Shown: positions 25,171 to 33,252 of the stretch, one piece after another
Layout: the number at the start of each line of letters is the position of its first letter
Numbering within the stretch: position 1 is the stretch's first letter
Assembly: GCA_002728255.1 (NCBI GenBank)
Contig: PBWV01000040.1
Span: 1 to 40,469, forward strand
Length of the DNA stretch: 40,469 bases
Direction of reading: 5' to 3'
From: Rhodospirillaceae bacterium
GTDB taxonomy: Bacteria > Pseudomonadota > Alphaproteobacteria > UBA7887
Position numbers and translations under genes: made by a program
The notes under the pieces: model-generated
Database searches by the model: none
Seen by the model: the letters and a program-made list of their open reading frames with translations, nothing else
Told to the model about the DNA's origin: nothing

Positions 25171-25938
25171 TCAGGATTGGTCTAATGGTTTTGAGGCATG
25201 AAGGATGTAACTCACGCTTAGATCTTTAGTGAGAGTCCAAGTTCTGGATAGCGGGGCGTATCCGATTCCTCTAATTCGCATTGGTTCTAATCCATGGGTC
25301 AATAAGCCTTGGATTATTTTGGATGGAGGAGTAAATTTCTCCCACTGATGGGTCCCGCGAGGCAACAGCCTGAGCACATACTCGGCGCCGAGAATTGCGG
25401 CGGCGTAGGATTTTAATGTCTTATTGAAAGTAGAAAGGAACAAGGATCCGCCAGGCTTTAGTACCAGTGATAATGTTTCCAAAAAAATTGCCTTATCCGC
25501 AACGTGTTCCAGAACTTCCATCGCGACAACAACTTCAAATTTTTGCCCTGTGCTGTGTAGTTCTTCCAAAGTTTGGCATCGGTAGTTAATTTTTAGGTTC
25601 ATTTGTTGTGCGTGATCTCGTGCAACACTGATGTTGGCTTTCGACGCGTCAATTCCCGTTACTTTAGCTCCGAGCCTTGCCATGGGCTCGGATAATATCC
25701 CTCCACCACAGCCGACATCCAGCAGTTGGATGCCAGCAAGAGCGTCGCCCTCCCCTGTTGGAGTGCTCATCACTGACGCTAGGTTATCGAGAATAAATGA
25801 GAGCCGGATGGGATTAAGCTTAAATAGCAAAGCTGAGGGCCCATCAGGGTCCCACCACCCGTCGGCCATTGCGTCAAATCGGCTTATTTCTTCGCCGTCT
25901 ACTGTTCGACGAAGATTGGTATCTGTTGGCGGCATCAA
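25171..25938 (-). CDS. ubiG: Ubiquinone O-methyltransferase
   Basis: UbiG performs both O-methylations of ubiquinone synthesis. The 255 residues begin with VDGEEISRFDAMADGWWDPDG, characteristic of UbiG, followed by the SAM-binding motif LLDVGCGGGILSEPMARLGA and VTGIDAS, and VVVAMEVLEHVADKAIFL. The C-terminus includes LPRGTHQWEKF and the GIGYAPLSRTW segment seen in this family. It is divergent from lysC, a conserved pairing in alphaproteobacteria. A second ATG at 25935 is an alternative start. The end lies one base from the stop of the aminotransferase, so transcripts from both sides must overlap. Confidence 0.95.
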   Translation of the reverse strand: MMPPTDTNLRRTVDGEEISRFDAMADGWWDPDGPSALLFKLNPIRLSFILDNLASVMSTPTGEGDALAGIQLLDVGCGGGILSEPMARLGAKVTGIDASKANISVARDHAQQMNLKINYRCQTLEELHSTGQKFEVVVAMEVLEHVADKAIFLETLSLVLKPGGSLFLSTFNKTLKSYAAAILGAEYVLRLLPRGTHQWEKFTPPSKIIQGLLTHGLEPMRIRGIGYAPLSRTWTLTKDLSVSYILHASKPLDQS

Positions 25939-25960
25939 TTAGCTCACGCTGTATCCTAGG

Positions 25961-25986
25961 TTGCTTCGCCGCTCGGGGCGAAGTAA
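25961..25986. promoter_or_regulatory. Hairpin in the ubiG/lysC divergent region
   Basis: TTGCTTCGCC (25961-25970) pairs with GGCGAAGTAA (25977-25986) through ten pairs including one G-T, with a six-base loop. It lies between the ubiG start at 25938 and the lysC start at 26051. No T run follows on either strand, so a terminator is unlikely; an operator or a structured leader is possible. Confidence 0.4.
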
Positions 25987-26050
25987 TTTACTGTAACAGT
26001 TTGATAATAACACATTCAGTTGGCAGTGGCTCGTTGGGAATCAATTTTAA

Positions 26051-27283
26051 ATGGCTCGGATCGTCCAAAAGTTTGGTGGCACCTCGCTTGCCAATATTGA
26101 TAAAATAAATGACGCAGCTAAGCACGTTGCGCAAGCCGTGGCAGATGGGCACGAAGTAGCTGTAGTGGTTTCCGCGATGTCGGGCACTACAAACCAACTG
26201 GCTGCGTGGGCAGAGGAAATAAGTAGCAATCCAGATCCTTGCGAATATGATGCTGTGGTTTCAGCTGGGGAGCAAATAACTGCAGGCTTAATGGCAATGG
26301 CCATTCAAAGGCTTAATATCCAGGCGCGATCATGGTTGGGGTGGCAATTGCCGATTAGAACTGATCTCCAGCATGCACGGGCGCATATTGAAAAAATTGA
26401 GACAGAGGCAATATCCGGCAGTTTGGCTCAAGGGGTAGTCGCAGTAGTTCCGGGTTTCCAAGGTGTCGATGAGGAAAATAGAATAGCAACTTTGGGCAGG
26501 GGTGGATCTGATGCGTCCGCTGTAGCTCTGGCTGCGTCTATAAGGGCAGATTTATGCAATATTTATACCGATGTTGATGGGGTCTATACTAGCGACCCTC
26601 GGATCGTGGCGAGAGCCCGTAAGCTTGACAAGATCACCTATGAGGAGATGCTCGAGCTGTCATCGTTGGGGGCAAAGGTATTGCAGAGCCGTGCGGCGGA
26701 GTTGGCCATGCGCCATAGGGTGGTGGTTCAGGTGTTGTCCACTTTCCACGATTTGCCAGGAACTTTGTTAGTGGATGAGGAGTCAGGAGTGGAACAACAA
26801 ATTGTAAGTGGCATAGCATTCAGTCGTGACGATGCAAAAATTACCTTAACAAATATTCCAGATCAACCTGGAATAGCTGCTGGAATTTTCGGTCCTTTGT
26901 CGCAATCAAATATCAATGTTGATATGATTGTTCAAAATGCTTCAGGGGATGGGACTTCAGCTGACTTGACATTCACTGTGAGTAAGAATGACTTGGGGAG
27001 CGCTATAATGGTGATAGAAGGTGTGAGGTCCTCCCTTAACTATGCAGAACTAATGTCGGACGATAATGTAGCAAAGATTTCCGTGGTTGGTGTGGGCATG
27101 AGAACGCACGCTGGTGTTGCTGCTACGATGTTTGAAACATTGGCAGAAAAAGGCATTAATATACAGGTTATTTCTACCTCGGAAATAAAGGTGAGTGTGC
27201 TTATTGCTAAGGAATATACAGAGCTCGCCCTTCGATCGTTACACACGGCATATGGTCTAGATAGTCGGTCGTCCGGTGGGTAA
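26051..27283 (+). CDS. lysC: Aspartate kinase
   Basis: First step of the aspartate family (lysine, threonine, methionine, diaminopimelate): phosphorylation of aspartate by ATP. The 410 residues show the kinase domain from KFGGTSLANIDKI through SAGEQITAG, GRGGSDASAVALAASI and YTDVDGVYTSDPRIV, then two ACT domains (from about residue 265) for feedback control by lysine or threonine. The ribosome binding site is weak (GGGA). It is divergent from ubiG. Where a PTS EI gene (ptsP) often follows lysC in alphaproteobacteria, rodZ follows here. Confidence 0.97.
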   Translation: MARIVQKFGGTSLANIDKINDAAKHVAQAVADGHEVAVVVSAMSGTTNQLAAWAEEISSNPDPCEYDAVVSAGEQITAGLMAMAIQRLNIQARSWLGWQLPIRTDLQHARAHIEKIETEAISGSLAQGVVAVVPGFQGVDEENRIATLGRGGSDASAVALAASIRADLCNIYTDVDGVYTSDPRIVARARKLDKITYEEMLELSSLGAKVLQSRAAELAMRHRVVVQVLSTFHDLPGTLLVDEESGVEQQIVSGIAFSRDDAKITLTNIPDQPGIAAGIFGPLSQSNINVDMIVQNASGDGTSADLTFTVSKNDLGSAIMVIEGVRSSLNYAELMSDDNVAKISVVGVGMRTHAGVAATMFETLAEKGINIQVISTSEIKVSVLIAKEYTELALRSLHTAYGLDSRSSGG

Positions 27284-27304
27284 TGGGATGAACATCACTC
27301 AATT

Positions 27305-27451
27305 ATGGCTGGAGTAATTGTTGGGACTTTTGGGGGAATTGCGGTAGGGTTAGTGCCAGCACTCTTTGTGGTGGTGCGATATTGTAGAACGGCATCTATG
27401 TCTGGGCACTTGTTAGCTTGGCGACGGGCGATTTATGAAAAGTGCGGCTAA
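27305..27451 (+). CDS. Candidate 48-residue single-pass membrane protein before rodZ
   Basis: A frame of 48 codons from ATG 27305 ends inside rodZ, overlapping its start by 17 bases in another frame. Residues 2-24 are entirely hydrophobic or small (AGVIVGTFGGIAVGLVPALF and VVV) and are followed at once by basic residues (R25, R28, R40, R41), as expected of a single-pass inner-membrane peptide with its tail in the cytoplasm. The ribosome binding site is weak. GT-rich DNA can by chance encode hydrophobic runs, so this is a candidate only; the overlap with rodZ suggests translational coupling if it is real. Confidence 0.35.
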   Translation: MAGVIVGTFGGIAVGLVPALFVVVRYCRTASMSGHLLAWRRAIYEKCG

Positions 27452-28520
27452 GAAAGAGTTGAGGGTGGGAAGAGCCGAACCGTATAGTGGGGTAGGTGCG
27501 GAGCTTAGAATTTTACGCGAGGAGCAAGGCCATAGTCTGCCAGAGGTGGGAAGGGCCTTGAAAATTAGTCCGCGATATTTGACAGCTTTGGAGGAAGGGG
27601 CTTTCGCGGATCTTCCAGGGCCGGCCTACGTGCTTGGTTTTCTCCGCAGTTATGCCGCGTTCCTCGGGGTTAGCCCCGTTGTTGCTGTAGAAAAATTTAA
27701 GAGAGAATCTAGTTATGAGGATAAACCAGATCTCGATTTCCCAGTGCCCGTTCGAGAGACTAATGTCCCCAGGGTGTCGTGGGTGTGGGGATCCCCGGCC
27801 ATAGTAGTGGCCCTGCTCTGTGTTTGGTATTTTATCCAGGAGTCTGGAAAGGTAGAGTTTGATGAGATAGCTGAAGTCCCCGAGAGATTTTGGGAAAGTG
27901 CGGAGCGGCGTCCGATAGCAAAAGATAGGGACATTGTTGCCGAGGTTACCGATGGGCGAGGGGCCGACGAGCCCGTTGGGGAGGTGGAGACCATAGCCGT
28001 TGCAGATACCGAGTTTGAACTCGAGCCGAGCGACAATGTAGAGGCTAAGGCACCCATGAGTTCTGCCGAGGAAGCCGAGCTTTCCGATTCCATTATCAGC
28101 GTGCCTGCGGAATTTGAAGCACCTTCGGTTAGTGATGATCCTGAGGGAGATGAAGTGCGGCCGAATATTGTTCCAACTCCACCAGCCCCACCTGTGGAGA
28201 GTCAGGCTGGACAACAGACACGCATTTATGGTGCAGAGAATTCCATGTCTCGGGTTACCCTTTTGGCGGTTCAAGACAGTTGGGTTCAAGTGGAAGGTCC
28301 AGATGGAAAACTCTTAATTACTAGAATTTTGTATACAGGCGATAGTTATCGGGTGCCGAATCGTTCAGGCCTAACATTAATTACAGGGAACGCAGGTGGT
28401 CTTAAAATAATTGTCGATGATATAGAGGCGCCGCCATTAGGCCCGCTCGGGGCCGTTAGGAGAGGTGTTTTATTGGATCCGGAGGGTTTTTTAGAGTTTG
28501 GGTCTAGTGATTTAGAGTGA
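27435..28520 (+). CDS. rodZ: RodZ-like cytoskeletal protein (HTH-25, TM, DUF4115)
   Basis: RodZ links the MreB cytoskeleton to the membrane and helps set cell shape. The 361 residues have the full layout: an N-terminal helix-turn-helix domain (residues about 18-90, LRILREEQGHSLPEVGRALK), a basic juxtamembrane stretch, one transmembrane helix (116-134), an acidic, disordered periplasmic linker (about 138-255, many E, D, P and A), and a C-terminal beta-rich DUF4115 domain (about 265-350) with DSWVQVEGPDGK. It lies upstream of ispG, as in many Proteobacteria. The upstream start overlaps a small candidate membrane frame. Confidence 0.88.
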   Translation: MKSAAKKELRVGRAEPYSGVGAELRILREEQGHSLPEVGRALKISPRYLTALEEGAFADLPGPAYVLGFLRSYAAFLGVSPVVAVEKFKRESSYEDKPDLDFPVPVRETNVPRVSWVWGSPAIVVALLCVWYFIQESGKVEFDEIAEVPERFWESAERRPIAKDRDIVAEVTDGRGADEPVGEVETIAVADTEFELEPSDNVEAKAPMSSAEEAELSDSIISVPAEFEAPSVSDDPEGDEVRPNIVPTPPAPPVESQAGQQTRIYGAENSMSRVTLLAVQDSWVQVEGPDGKLLITRILYTGDSYRVPNRSGLTLITGNAGGLKIIVDDIEAPPLGPLGAVRRGVLLDPEGFLEFGSSDLE

Positions 28521-28593
28521 ACTTCAGCAGGGTAGTTCTATCAAAGGCCTTTAGGTTCACTTTTCTATAATAATATGGGAAGGAGGGAGTGGT

Positions 28594-29688
28594 TTGAATT
28601 CGTTTCAACGTATACCAAGGCGCGATAGTCGACAGATTAAAGTTGGAGACATATTTGTAGGGGGCGGGGCCCCCATATCAGTTCAGTCAATGACCAATAC
28701 TATTACGGCAGATGTCGCGGCTACGATTGGTCAAGTCCGAGCGCTTGAGGACGCTGGTGCAGACATCGTCAGGGTTTCCTGCCCGGATGAGGAAGCGACG
28801 GAGGCACTTTCCGCAATTGTTGCGGCTGTAAAGGTCCCATTGGTGGCTGATATTCATTTCCACTACAAAAGAGCATTGGAGGCGGCGAAGGCTGGGGCTA
28901 GTTGTCTAAGAATTAATCCAGGTAATATTGGAAGCCCTGGCCGAGTGGCCGAGGTGGTTAGTGCAGCCAAGGATCATGGTTGTAGCATGCGCATAGGCGT
29001 GAACGCGGGGTCGTTAGAAAAAGATCTGTTGGAGCAGTATGGTGAGCCTTGCCCGGAGGCCATGGTGGCTAGCGCACTACGGCATGCCCAAATTTTGGAG
29101 GACCATGATTTTTTTGATTTTAAGATTAGTGTTAAAGCTTCGGACGCCCTTTTAACTATTGCTGCATATAGGGCATTGGCTAATGCTTGTAACCATCCAC
29201 TGCACATTGGAATTACAGAGGCAGGTGGCCTATTGACGGGTGCTGTGAAAAGTGCAGTCGGTTTGGGCGCTCTTCTGCAGGATGGCATCGGAGATACTAT
29301 TCGGGTATCTCTGGCGGCTGATCCTGTTCAGGAGATTCGGGTGGGATTCGAAATTCTCAAGACGTTAGGTCTCAGAGAAAGAGGAGTAAGAATTATTGCT
29401 TGTCCGTCATGTGCGAGGCAGCAGTTTCCGGTAATAAAGACGGTTAAAATTCTCGAGGAGCGATTGGCTCATATCAAAACTCCGATAACGTTGTCTATAA
29501 TCGGTTGTGTGGTCAATGGTCCTGGTGAGGCTAGGGAGACTGATATAGGTTTAACAGGCGGAGGACGAGGCACTCATCAAATTTACTTAAACGGTGTGAC
29601 GGATCACCGAATATCTGATAAAGGCATTGCAGATCACATAGTGGAACTAGTCGAAAGGAAAGCTGCTGAAGTCGAGGCGCAGACTTGA
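28594..29688 (+). CDS. ispG: 4-hydroxy-3-methylbut-2-enyl diphosphate synthase
   Basis: IspG (GcpE) reduces methylerythritol cyclodiphosphate to HMBPP in the MEP isoprenoid pathway, using a [4Fe-4S] cluster. The 364 residues are of bacterial length. The three-cysteine cluster site is CPSC (with [12 protein letters not shown]) and [11 protein letters not shown]. The TIM-barrel part has [14 protein letters not shown] and [12 protein letters not shown]. The start is TTG 28594 with a strong AGGAGGGAG five bases before it. A perfect TATAAT (28566-28571) lies upstream but no clear -35. In related genomes hisS often follows; here a small frame and prfA follow instead. Confidence 0.96.
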   Translation: MNSFQRIPRRDSRQIKVGDIFVGGGAPISVQSMTNTITADVAATIGQVRALEDAGADIVRVSCPDEEATEALSAIVAAVKVPLVADIHFHYKRALEAAKAGASCLRINPGNIGSPGRVAEVVSAAKDHGCSMRIGVNAGSLEKDLLEQYGEPCPEAMVASALRHAQILEDHDFFDFKISVKASDALLTIAAYRALANACNHPLHIGITEAGGLLTGAVKSAVGLGALLQDGIGDTIRVSLAADPVQEIRVGFEILKTLGLRERGVRIIACPSCARQQFPVIKTVKILEERLAHIKTPITLSIIGCVVNGPGEARETDIGLTGGGRGTHQIYLNGVTDHRISDKGIADHIVELVERKAAEVEAQT

Positions 29689-29780
29689 TGTTCCACATAT
29701 GGGATGAGTTAGCGAAGCGGGGGTTGAACCGAAGAGAATTCTTTGAGGAAGTGTTAATGGAAGCTGTCGAATTTGGATGA
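29688..29780 (+). CDS. Candidate 30-residue small ORF overlapping the ispG stop
   Basis: The ATG at 29688 overlaps the ispG TGA stop as TGATG, and the frame runs 30 codons to a TGA at 29778-29780. The peptide is strongly charged and helical ([20 protein letters not shown] then EVLMEAVEFG), with no known domain. Such overlap is the classic arrangement for re-initiation, so it would be made with IspG if translated. It fills most of the 113-base gap before prfA. It could also be the worn start of a lost gene, or chance. Confidence 0.35.
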   Translation: MFHIWDELAKRGLNRREFFEEVLMEAVEFG

Positions 29781-29801
29781 TATTCATTAATTGTGTAGCT
29801 G

Positions 29802-30887
29802 ATGAACTTTGACGAGAGACTAGAGAAAATCATCGGGCGCCATGGCGAGATTGGGGAGCGTCTAAATGATGGTCAACTCCAGGCTGATGAGCGTGCTCGG
29901 CTTTCTAAAGAATATGCTGAGTTAGCTCCAGCTATTGAGGCCGCTGGTGAGTTCCGTGCCCTTATTTTGGAGATACAGGATTTGGTCAATTTAATTTCTG
30001 ATCCAGACACAGATGGTGAACTGGTGGTTTTAGCTCAGACAGAGCATGAGGAGTTGGCGCAGAGACAGAGGGACTTAGAAAAACAAATTCAGATTTTGTT
30101 GCTTCCCCGTGATCGAGATGATGAAAAAAACGTGATAGTAGAGGTGAGGGCGGGCACGGGCGGCGAGGAGGCGGCCTTGTTTGCGTCAGACTTGTTCAGG
30201 ATGTATCAGAGATATTCAGAAATAAATGGTTGGAAATTTGAAATTTTGCATATTTCGGATACGGGTTTGGGGGGAGTTAAAGAGGCATCGGCATCAATAA
30301 CAGGTAAGGGTGTTTTTGCACGCCTTAAGTTTGAGTCGGGAGTGCACCGGGTTCAAAGAGTGCCTAAGACGGAGGCCTCTGGGAGAATTCATACTTCAGC
30401 GGCCACCATTGCCATTCTTCCGGAAGCCGAGGAAGTTGATGTAGCAGTTGAGGACAAGGATTTACGGATTGACGTGTTCCGGGCAAGCGGTCCAGGTGGC
30501 CAGTCTGTGAATACTACAGACAGTGCCGTTCGAATAACTCATCTTCCCACGGGGATTGTAGTGTCACAACAAGATGAAAAATCACAACATAAAAACAAAG
30601 CAAAAGGTATGCGAATTCTTCGTGCACGGCTTTACGAAAAGGAGCGCCTTGATCAGGCCGAGAAACGTGCTGCTGCAAGGCGGTCTCAGGTCGGTACTGG
30701 GGATAGGTCAGAGAGGGTCAGAACCTATAATTTTCCCCAAGGGCGGGTAACCGATCATCGGGTAAATATTAGTGAATTCGATATTGAAAAGATGCTTGCT
30801 GGAGAATTGCTGAACAACTTTATTGATGCCCTGGCAGCTGAGGACACTGCTCAGCGGCTAGTGGAGATGGGTGAAGAGAATCGTTAA
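29802..30887 (+). CDS. prfA: Peptide chain release factor 1
   Basis: RF1 ends translation at UAG and UAA codons. The 361 residues contain the GGQ loop (residues 232-234, in RASGPGGQSVNTTDSAVR), whose glutamine is methylated by PrmC, and the PxT-type codon-recognition motif as PKT at 188-190 (RVPKTEASGRIHTSA). The N-terminal helical domain and C-terminal FPQGRVTDHRVN are as expected. It overlaps prmC by 17 bases; the two act together on termination. Confidence 0.97.
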   Translation: MNFDERLEKIIGRHGEIGERLNDGQLQADERARLSKEYAELAPAIEAAGEFRALILEIQDLVNLISDPDTDGELVVLAQTEHEELAQRQRDLEKQIQILLLPRDRDDEKNVIVEVRAGTGGEEAALFASDLFRMYQRYSEINGWKFEILHISDTGLGGVKEASASITGKGVFARLKFESGVHRVQRVPKTEASGRIHTSAATIAILPEAEEVDVAVEDKDLRIDVFRASGPGGQSVNTTDSAVRITHLPTGIVVSQQDEKSQHKNKAKGMRILRARLYEKERLDQAEKRAAARRSQVGTGDRSERVRTYNFPQGRVTDHRVNISEFDIEKMLAGELLNNFIDALAAEDTAQRLVEMGEENR

Positions 30888-31758
30888 TGCCTCTCTAGCG
30901 CCGGGCGATTTGCCGCTAATTGTTGGTGACGCGCTGGCGACTATTAGTCCCGTGATTCGATCGGCAGGAATAAATAATCCGGAGGCAGAGGCCCGTTTGC
31001 TCATTTCAGTTGCATTGGAATGGTCCCTCGAACAGGTGTGGCTTCGTGCCGAGGCGCCTATCTGTAGGAATGATCAGGAAAGGATTATCAAGGTTCTGCG
31101 GAGACGGCTAGCCCACGAACCTTTTGCATATATTAGTGGGAAGCAGGAATTTTGGAGCCTAGAGTACTTAGTTGGGAAGGGCTGTCTCATTCCCCGCCCG
31201 GATAGTGAGTGCTTAATTGAAGCGGCTCTAGAGATCCTGCCGCCTTGCAATGTTAGTACCAGTGTTCTGGATCTAGGCACGGGTAGTGGCTGTCTTCTCC
31301 TGTCACTCTTGTCTGAGTGTCCCGCTTTGTGGGGCGTGGGCGTTGATATTAGTTCAAAGGCATTGGAATATGCAGAACGTAATGCAGCCAAATTTAGCCT
31401 TTCCGATCGCGCTCTTTTTATCAGATCTGATTGGGGCTCCTGCTTGAATTTTCGTTTTGATCTAGTTTTGTGCAATCCGCCGTACGTGGAAGCGGGGGAG
31501 GTCTCGGCGCTTATGCCTGAGGTGGCTCATTATGAACCAGCTGTTGCTTTAAGTGGTGGCAGGGACGGGCTAGACTGCTACAGGTTATTAGCCCACCGAT
31601 TGCCAGATCTTTTAACCACGGATGGAAAGGTTTGCCTGGAGATTGGCCTAGGACAAGTTTCCTCGGTGAAACATATTTTTTCTGAATCTGGCCTCCAACA
31701 ATATAGTGAAAAGAAGGATTTATCCGGGGTTGTGAGGTGTTTAGTATTTGCTCTGTAA
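30871..31758 (+). CDS. prmC: Release factor glutamine methyltransferase
   Basis: PrmC (HemK) methylates the glutamine of the GGQ motif of release factors. The 295 residues show an N-terminal helical substrate-binding domain (about 1-110), the SAM-binding LDLGTGSGCLLL (from about residue 133) and the catalytic NPPY (202-205). I start at GTG 30871, which overlaps the end of prfA by 17 bases and has GGAG just upstream. The overlap with its substrate gene is typical and favours coupled translation. Confidence 0.95.
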   Translation: MKRIVNASLAPGDLPLIVGDALATISPVIRSAGINNPEAEARLLISVALEWSLEQVWLRAEAPICRNDQERIIKVLRRRLAHEPFAYISGKQEFWSLEYLVGKGCLIPRPDSECLIEAALEILPPCNVSTSVLDLGTGSGCLLLSLLSECPALWGVGVDISSKALEYAERNAAKFSLSDRALFIRSDWGSCLNFRFDLVLCNPPYVEAGEVSALMPEVAHYEPAVALSGGRDGLDCYRLLAHRLPDLLTTDGKVCLEIGLGQVSSVKHIFSESGLQQYSEKKDLSGVVRCLVFAL

Positions 31759-31911
31759 TATTTCCCTATTTGGGTCAGGAAGTGCGATAAAAAAAAGGCT
31801 TGGAAACAGGACCGGTAAAAGCTAACGTAGACAAAACTGGTTTGGTGACTGGCGACCTGGTTAATTCCGGTGTCACCCGTTTTTCCCAACAGGATTTGCC
31901 AGATCTGCGGG

Positions 31912-31933
31912 CACAACCTCTAAGAGGTTTGTG
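31912..31933 (+). other. Stable hairpin in the leader of the DUF4167 gene
   Basis: CACAACCTC (31912-31920) pairs with GAGGTT plus GTG (31924-31933) with a single bulged T and a three-base loop TAA. It lies about 55 bases upstream of the DUF4167 start. There is no T run after it, so it is not an intrinsic terminator; its role is unknown. Confidence 0.35.
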
Positions 31934-31987
31934 TTGTGGAGGTAGTGCGTCCTGGAAATGACAATGCAGAAAATGTTGTAGTAGGTG

Positions 31988-32398
31988 ATGAAACAAAATC
32001 ACAATTCTAAGCGGCATCGAGGCCGTTCTAATGGTCGGCGCGGATCTCATGGGTCGGGCCATTCAATAGAGAGCAATGGCCCAGATGTAAAAATTAGAGG
32101 TAAGGCTTCGCAGCTATACGAGAAGTACCAGTCATTATCTCATGACGCCCTATCTTCTGGGGATAGGGTGGCGTCGGAAAGCTATCTGCAGCATGCAGAA
32201 CACTATTATCGTGTTATGGCGGCGCAGGCCCCTCAGAACGTAGAAAACTCAAATGAGGGACGTGGCAAGGCTGTTCGCGAGCGTGATGATAAAGTCTCGG
32301 CCGCATCTGGAAAGCAAGAGCCAGCTAGTAGTGGTCCGTCTGATGGATCCGCTTCTAGTGGTGATGAAGTTGGTGAGGGTGAGGCGGCTTCAGCCTAA
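31988..32398 (+). CDS. DUF4167 family protein
   Basis: A 136-residue protein with a highly basic, asparagine/arginine/histidine-rich N-terminus (KQNHNSKRHRGRSNGRRG), then the DUF4167 core with VKIRGKASQLYEKYQSLSHDA and DRVASESYLQHAEHYYRVM, and a low-complexity acidic/serine/glycine C-terminus. The family is widespread in alphaproteobacteria next to prmC, as here. The basic part suggests RNA binding, but no function is established. ATG 31988 is preceded by an equally possible GTG at 31985. The gene that often follows, clpB, is absent. Confidence 0.92.
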   Translation: MKQNHNSKRHRGRSNGRRGSHGSGHSIESNGPDVKIRGKASQLYEKYQSLSHDALSSGDRVASESYLQHAEHYYRVMAAQAPQNVENSNEGRGKAVRERDDKVSAASGKQEPASSGPSDGSASSGDEVGEGEAASA

Positions 32399-32534
32399 GT
32401 TTTGGGATTAAGCCAGCGTGTTTGATGTGGATAGGGAAGTTTTCGGTCCGTCTAGGGGCATTCAGTGGAGATTTCTTCCGACCTTGTTTTGGCAGTAGAT
32501 AATCGCGTGGGGCTGTGGGTGGGTGATCGACTGA

Positions 32535-33194
32535 TCAAAGAATTGATTGGCCTGTTATAGCCCAATCTTTCAAGAAGGCATCCAAGCCCTTGTCGGTTAG
32601 TGGGTGCTCAGCCATTTGTTTGAGGACTTTTGCAGGAACTGTTATCACCTGTGCTCCTAATCGGGCTGCCTCAACAACATGAAGCGGGCTTCGCACAGAG
32701 GCGACAAGGATTTTGGTTTGAAGAGAGTGTTTGTGCTGTTCGTATATTTCTGAGATAGCTCTTATTAATTCCATTCCATTTTGCCCGATATCGTCCAATC
32801 TGCCAACGAATGGCGAAATATAGGTTGCCCCGACCTTTGCTGCCAGCAGTGCTTGGGAAGCCGAGAAGCAAAGTGTGACATTTACGTGGATGGCTTCGTC
32901 GCGGAGCATTTTACAGGCTCGAAGGCCATTCCAGGTTAGGGGGACCTTCACAACAATGTTGTCAGAAATTTTAGAAAGATGGCGCCCCTCTTGAAGCATG
33001 TCCTCCGGCTCTAGTGCCGTTACCTCAGCGCTCACAGGGCCTTTCACTAAATCACAGATCGCGCCCAGTGTGGCTTGATAGGAATGTCCAGTTTTAGCGA
33101 TCAACGATGGGTTAGTGGTGACGCCATCTACAAGGCCCGTTTCCACTAGCTCTGCTATTTCATTTACGTCGGCGGTATCGATGAAGAATTCCAT
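32535..33194 (-). CDS. tal: Transaldolase / fructose-6-phosphate aldolase family protein
   Basis: A TIM-barrel aldolase of 219 residues from ATG 33194 (with GGAATT upstream; longer starts would overlap priA). The opening [13 protein letters not shown] and TTNPSLIAK are standard for the short transaldolase group, and the Schiff-base lysine is K83 in NIVVKVPLT. It would act in the pentose phosphate pathway, or as a fructose-6-phosphate aldolase; these cannot be separated by inspection. It is divergent from priA, 58 bases away, and converges on DUF4167. Confidence 0.9.
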   Translation of the reverse strand: MEFFIDTADVNEIAELVETGLVDGVTTNPSLIAKTGHSYQATLGAICDLVKGPVSAEVTALEPEDMLQEGRHLSKISDNIVVKVPLTWNGLRACKMLRDEAIHVNVTLCFSASQALLAAKVGATYISPFVGRLDDIGQNGMELIRAISEIYEQHKHSLQTKILVASVRSPLHVVEAARLGAQVITVPAKVLKQMAEHPLTDKGLDAFLKDWAITGQSIL

Positions 33195-33209
33195 TAATAA
33201 TTCCGTTAC

Positions 33210-33238
33210 TTGGGCGATTGGAAATACTATCTTATAGT
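33210..33238 (+). promoter_or_regulatory. Candidate promoter of priA
   Basis: TTGGGC (33210-33215), a 17-base spacer and TATAGT (33233-33238) on the plus strand. Transcription would begin near 33245, only about eight bases before the ATG at 33253 or 17 before the in-frame ATG at 33262, so the mRNA leader would be very short and the later start is possible. Confidence 0.5.
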
Positions 33239-33252
33239 TAACAGAATAACGT

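Noticed and set aside
27513-28289. A 258-codon reverse frame
   Set aside because: Antisense to rodZ; no recognisable domain and no start signal.
31800-31961. A 53-codon frame from a TTG between prmC and DUF4167
   Set aside because: No good ribosome binding site, unremarkable composition and no domain; probably chance.
32465-32560. A 31-codon GTG frame running into the 3' end of tal on the other strand
   Set aside because: Plausible-looking peptide, but it is short, overlaps tal antisense and has no supporting neighbour or domain.
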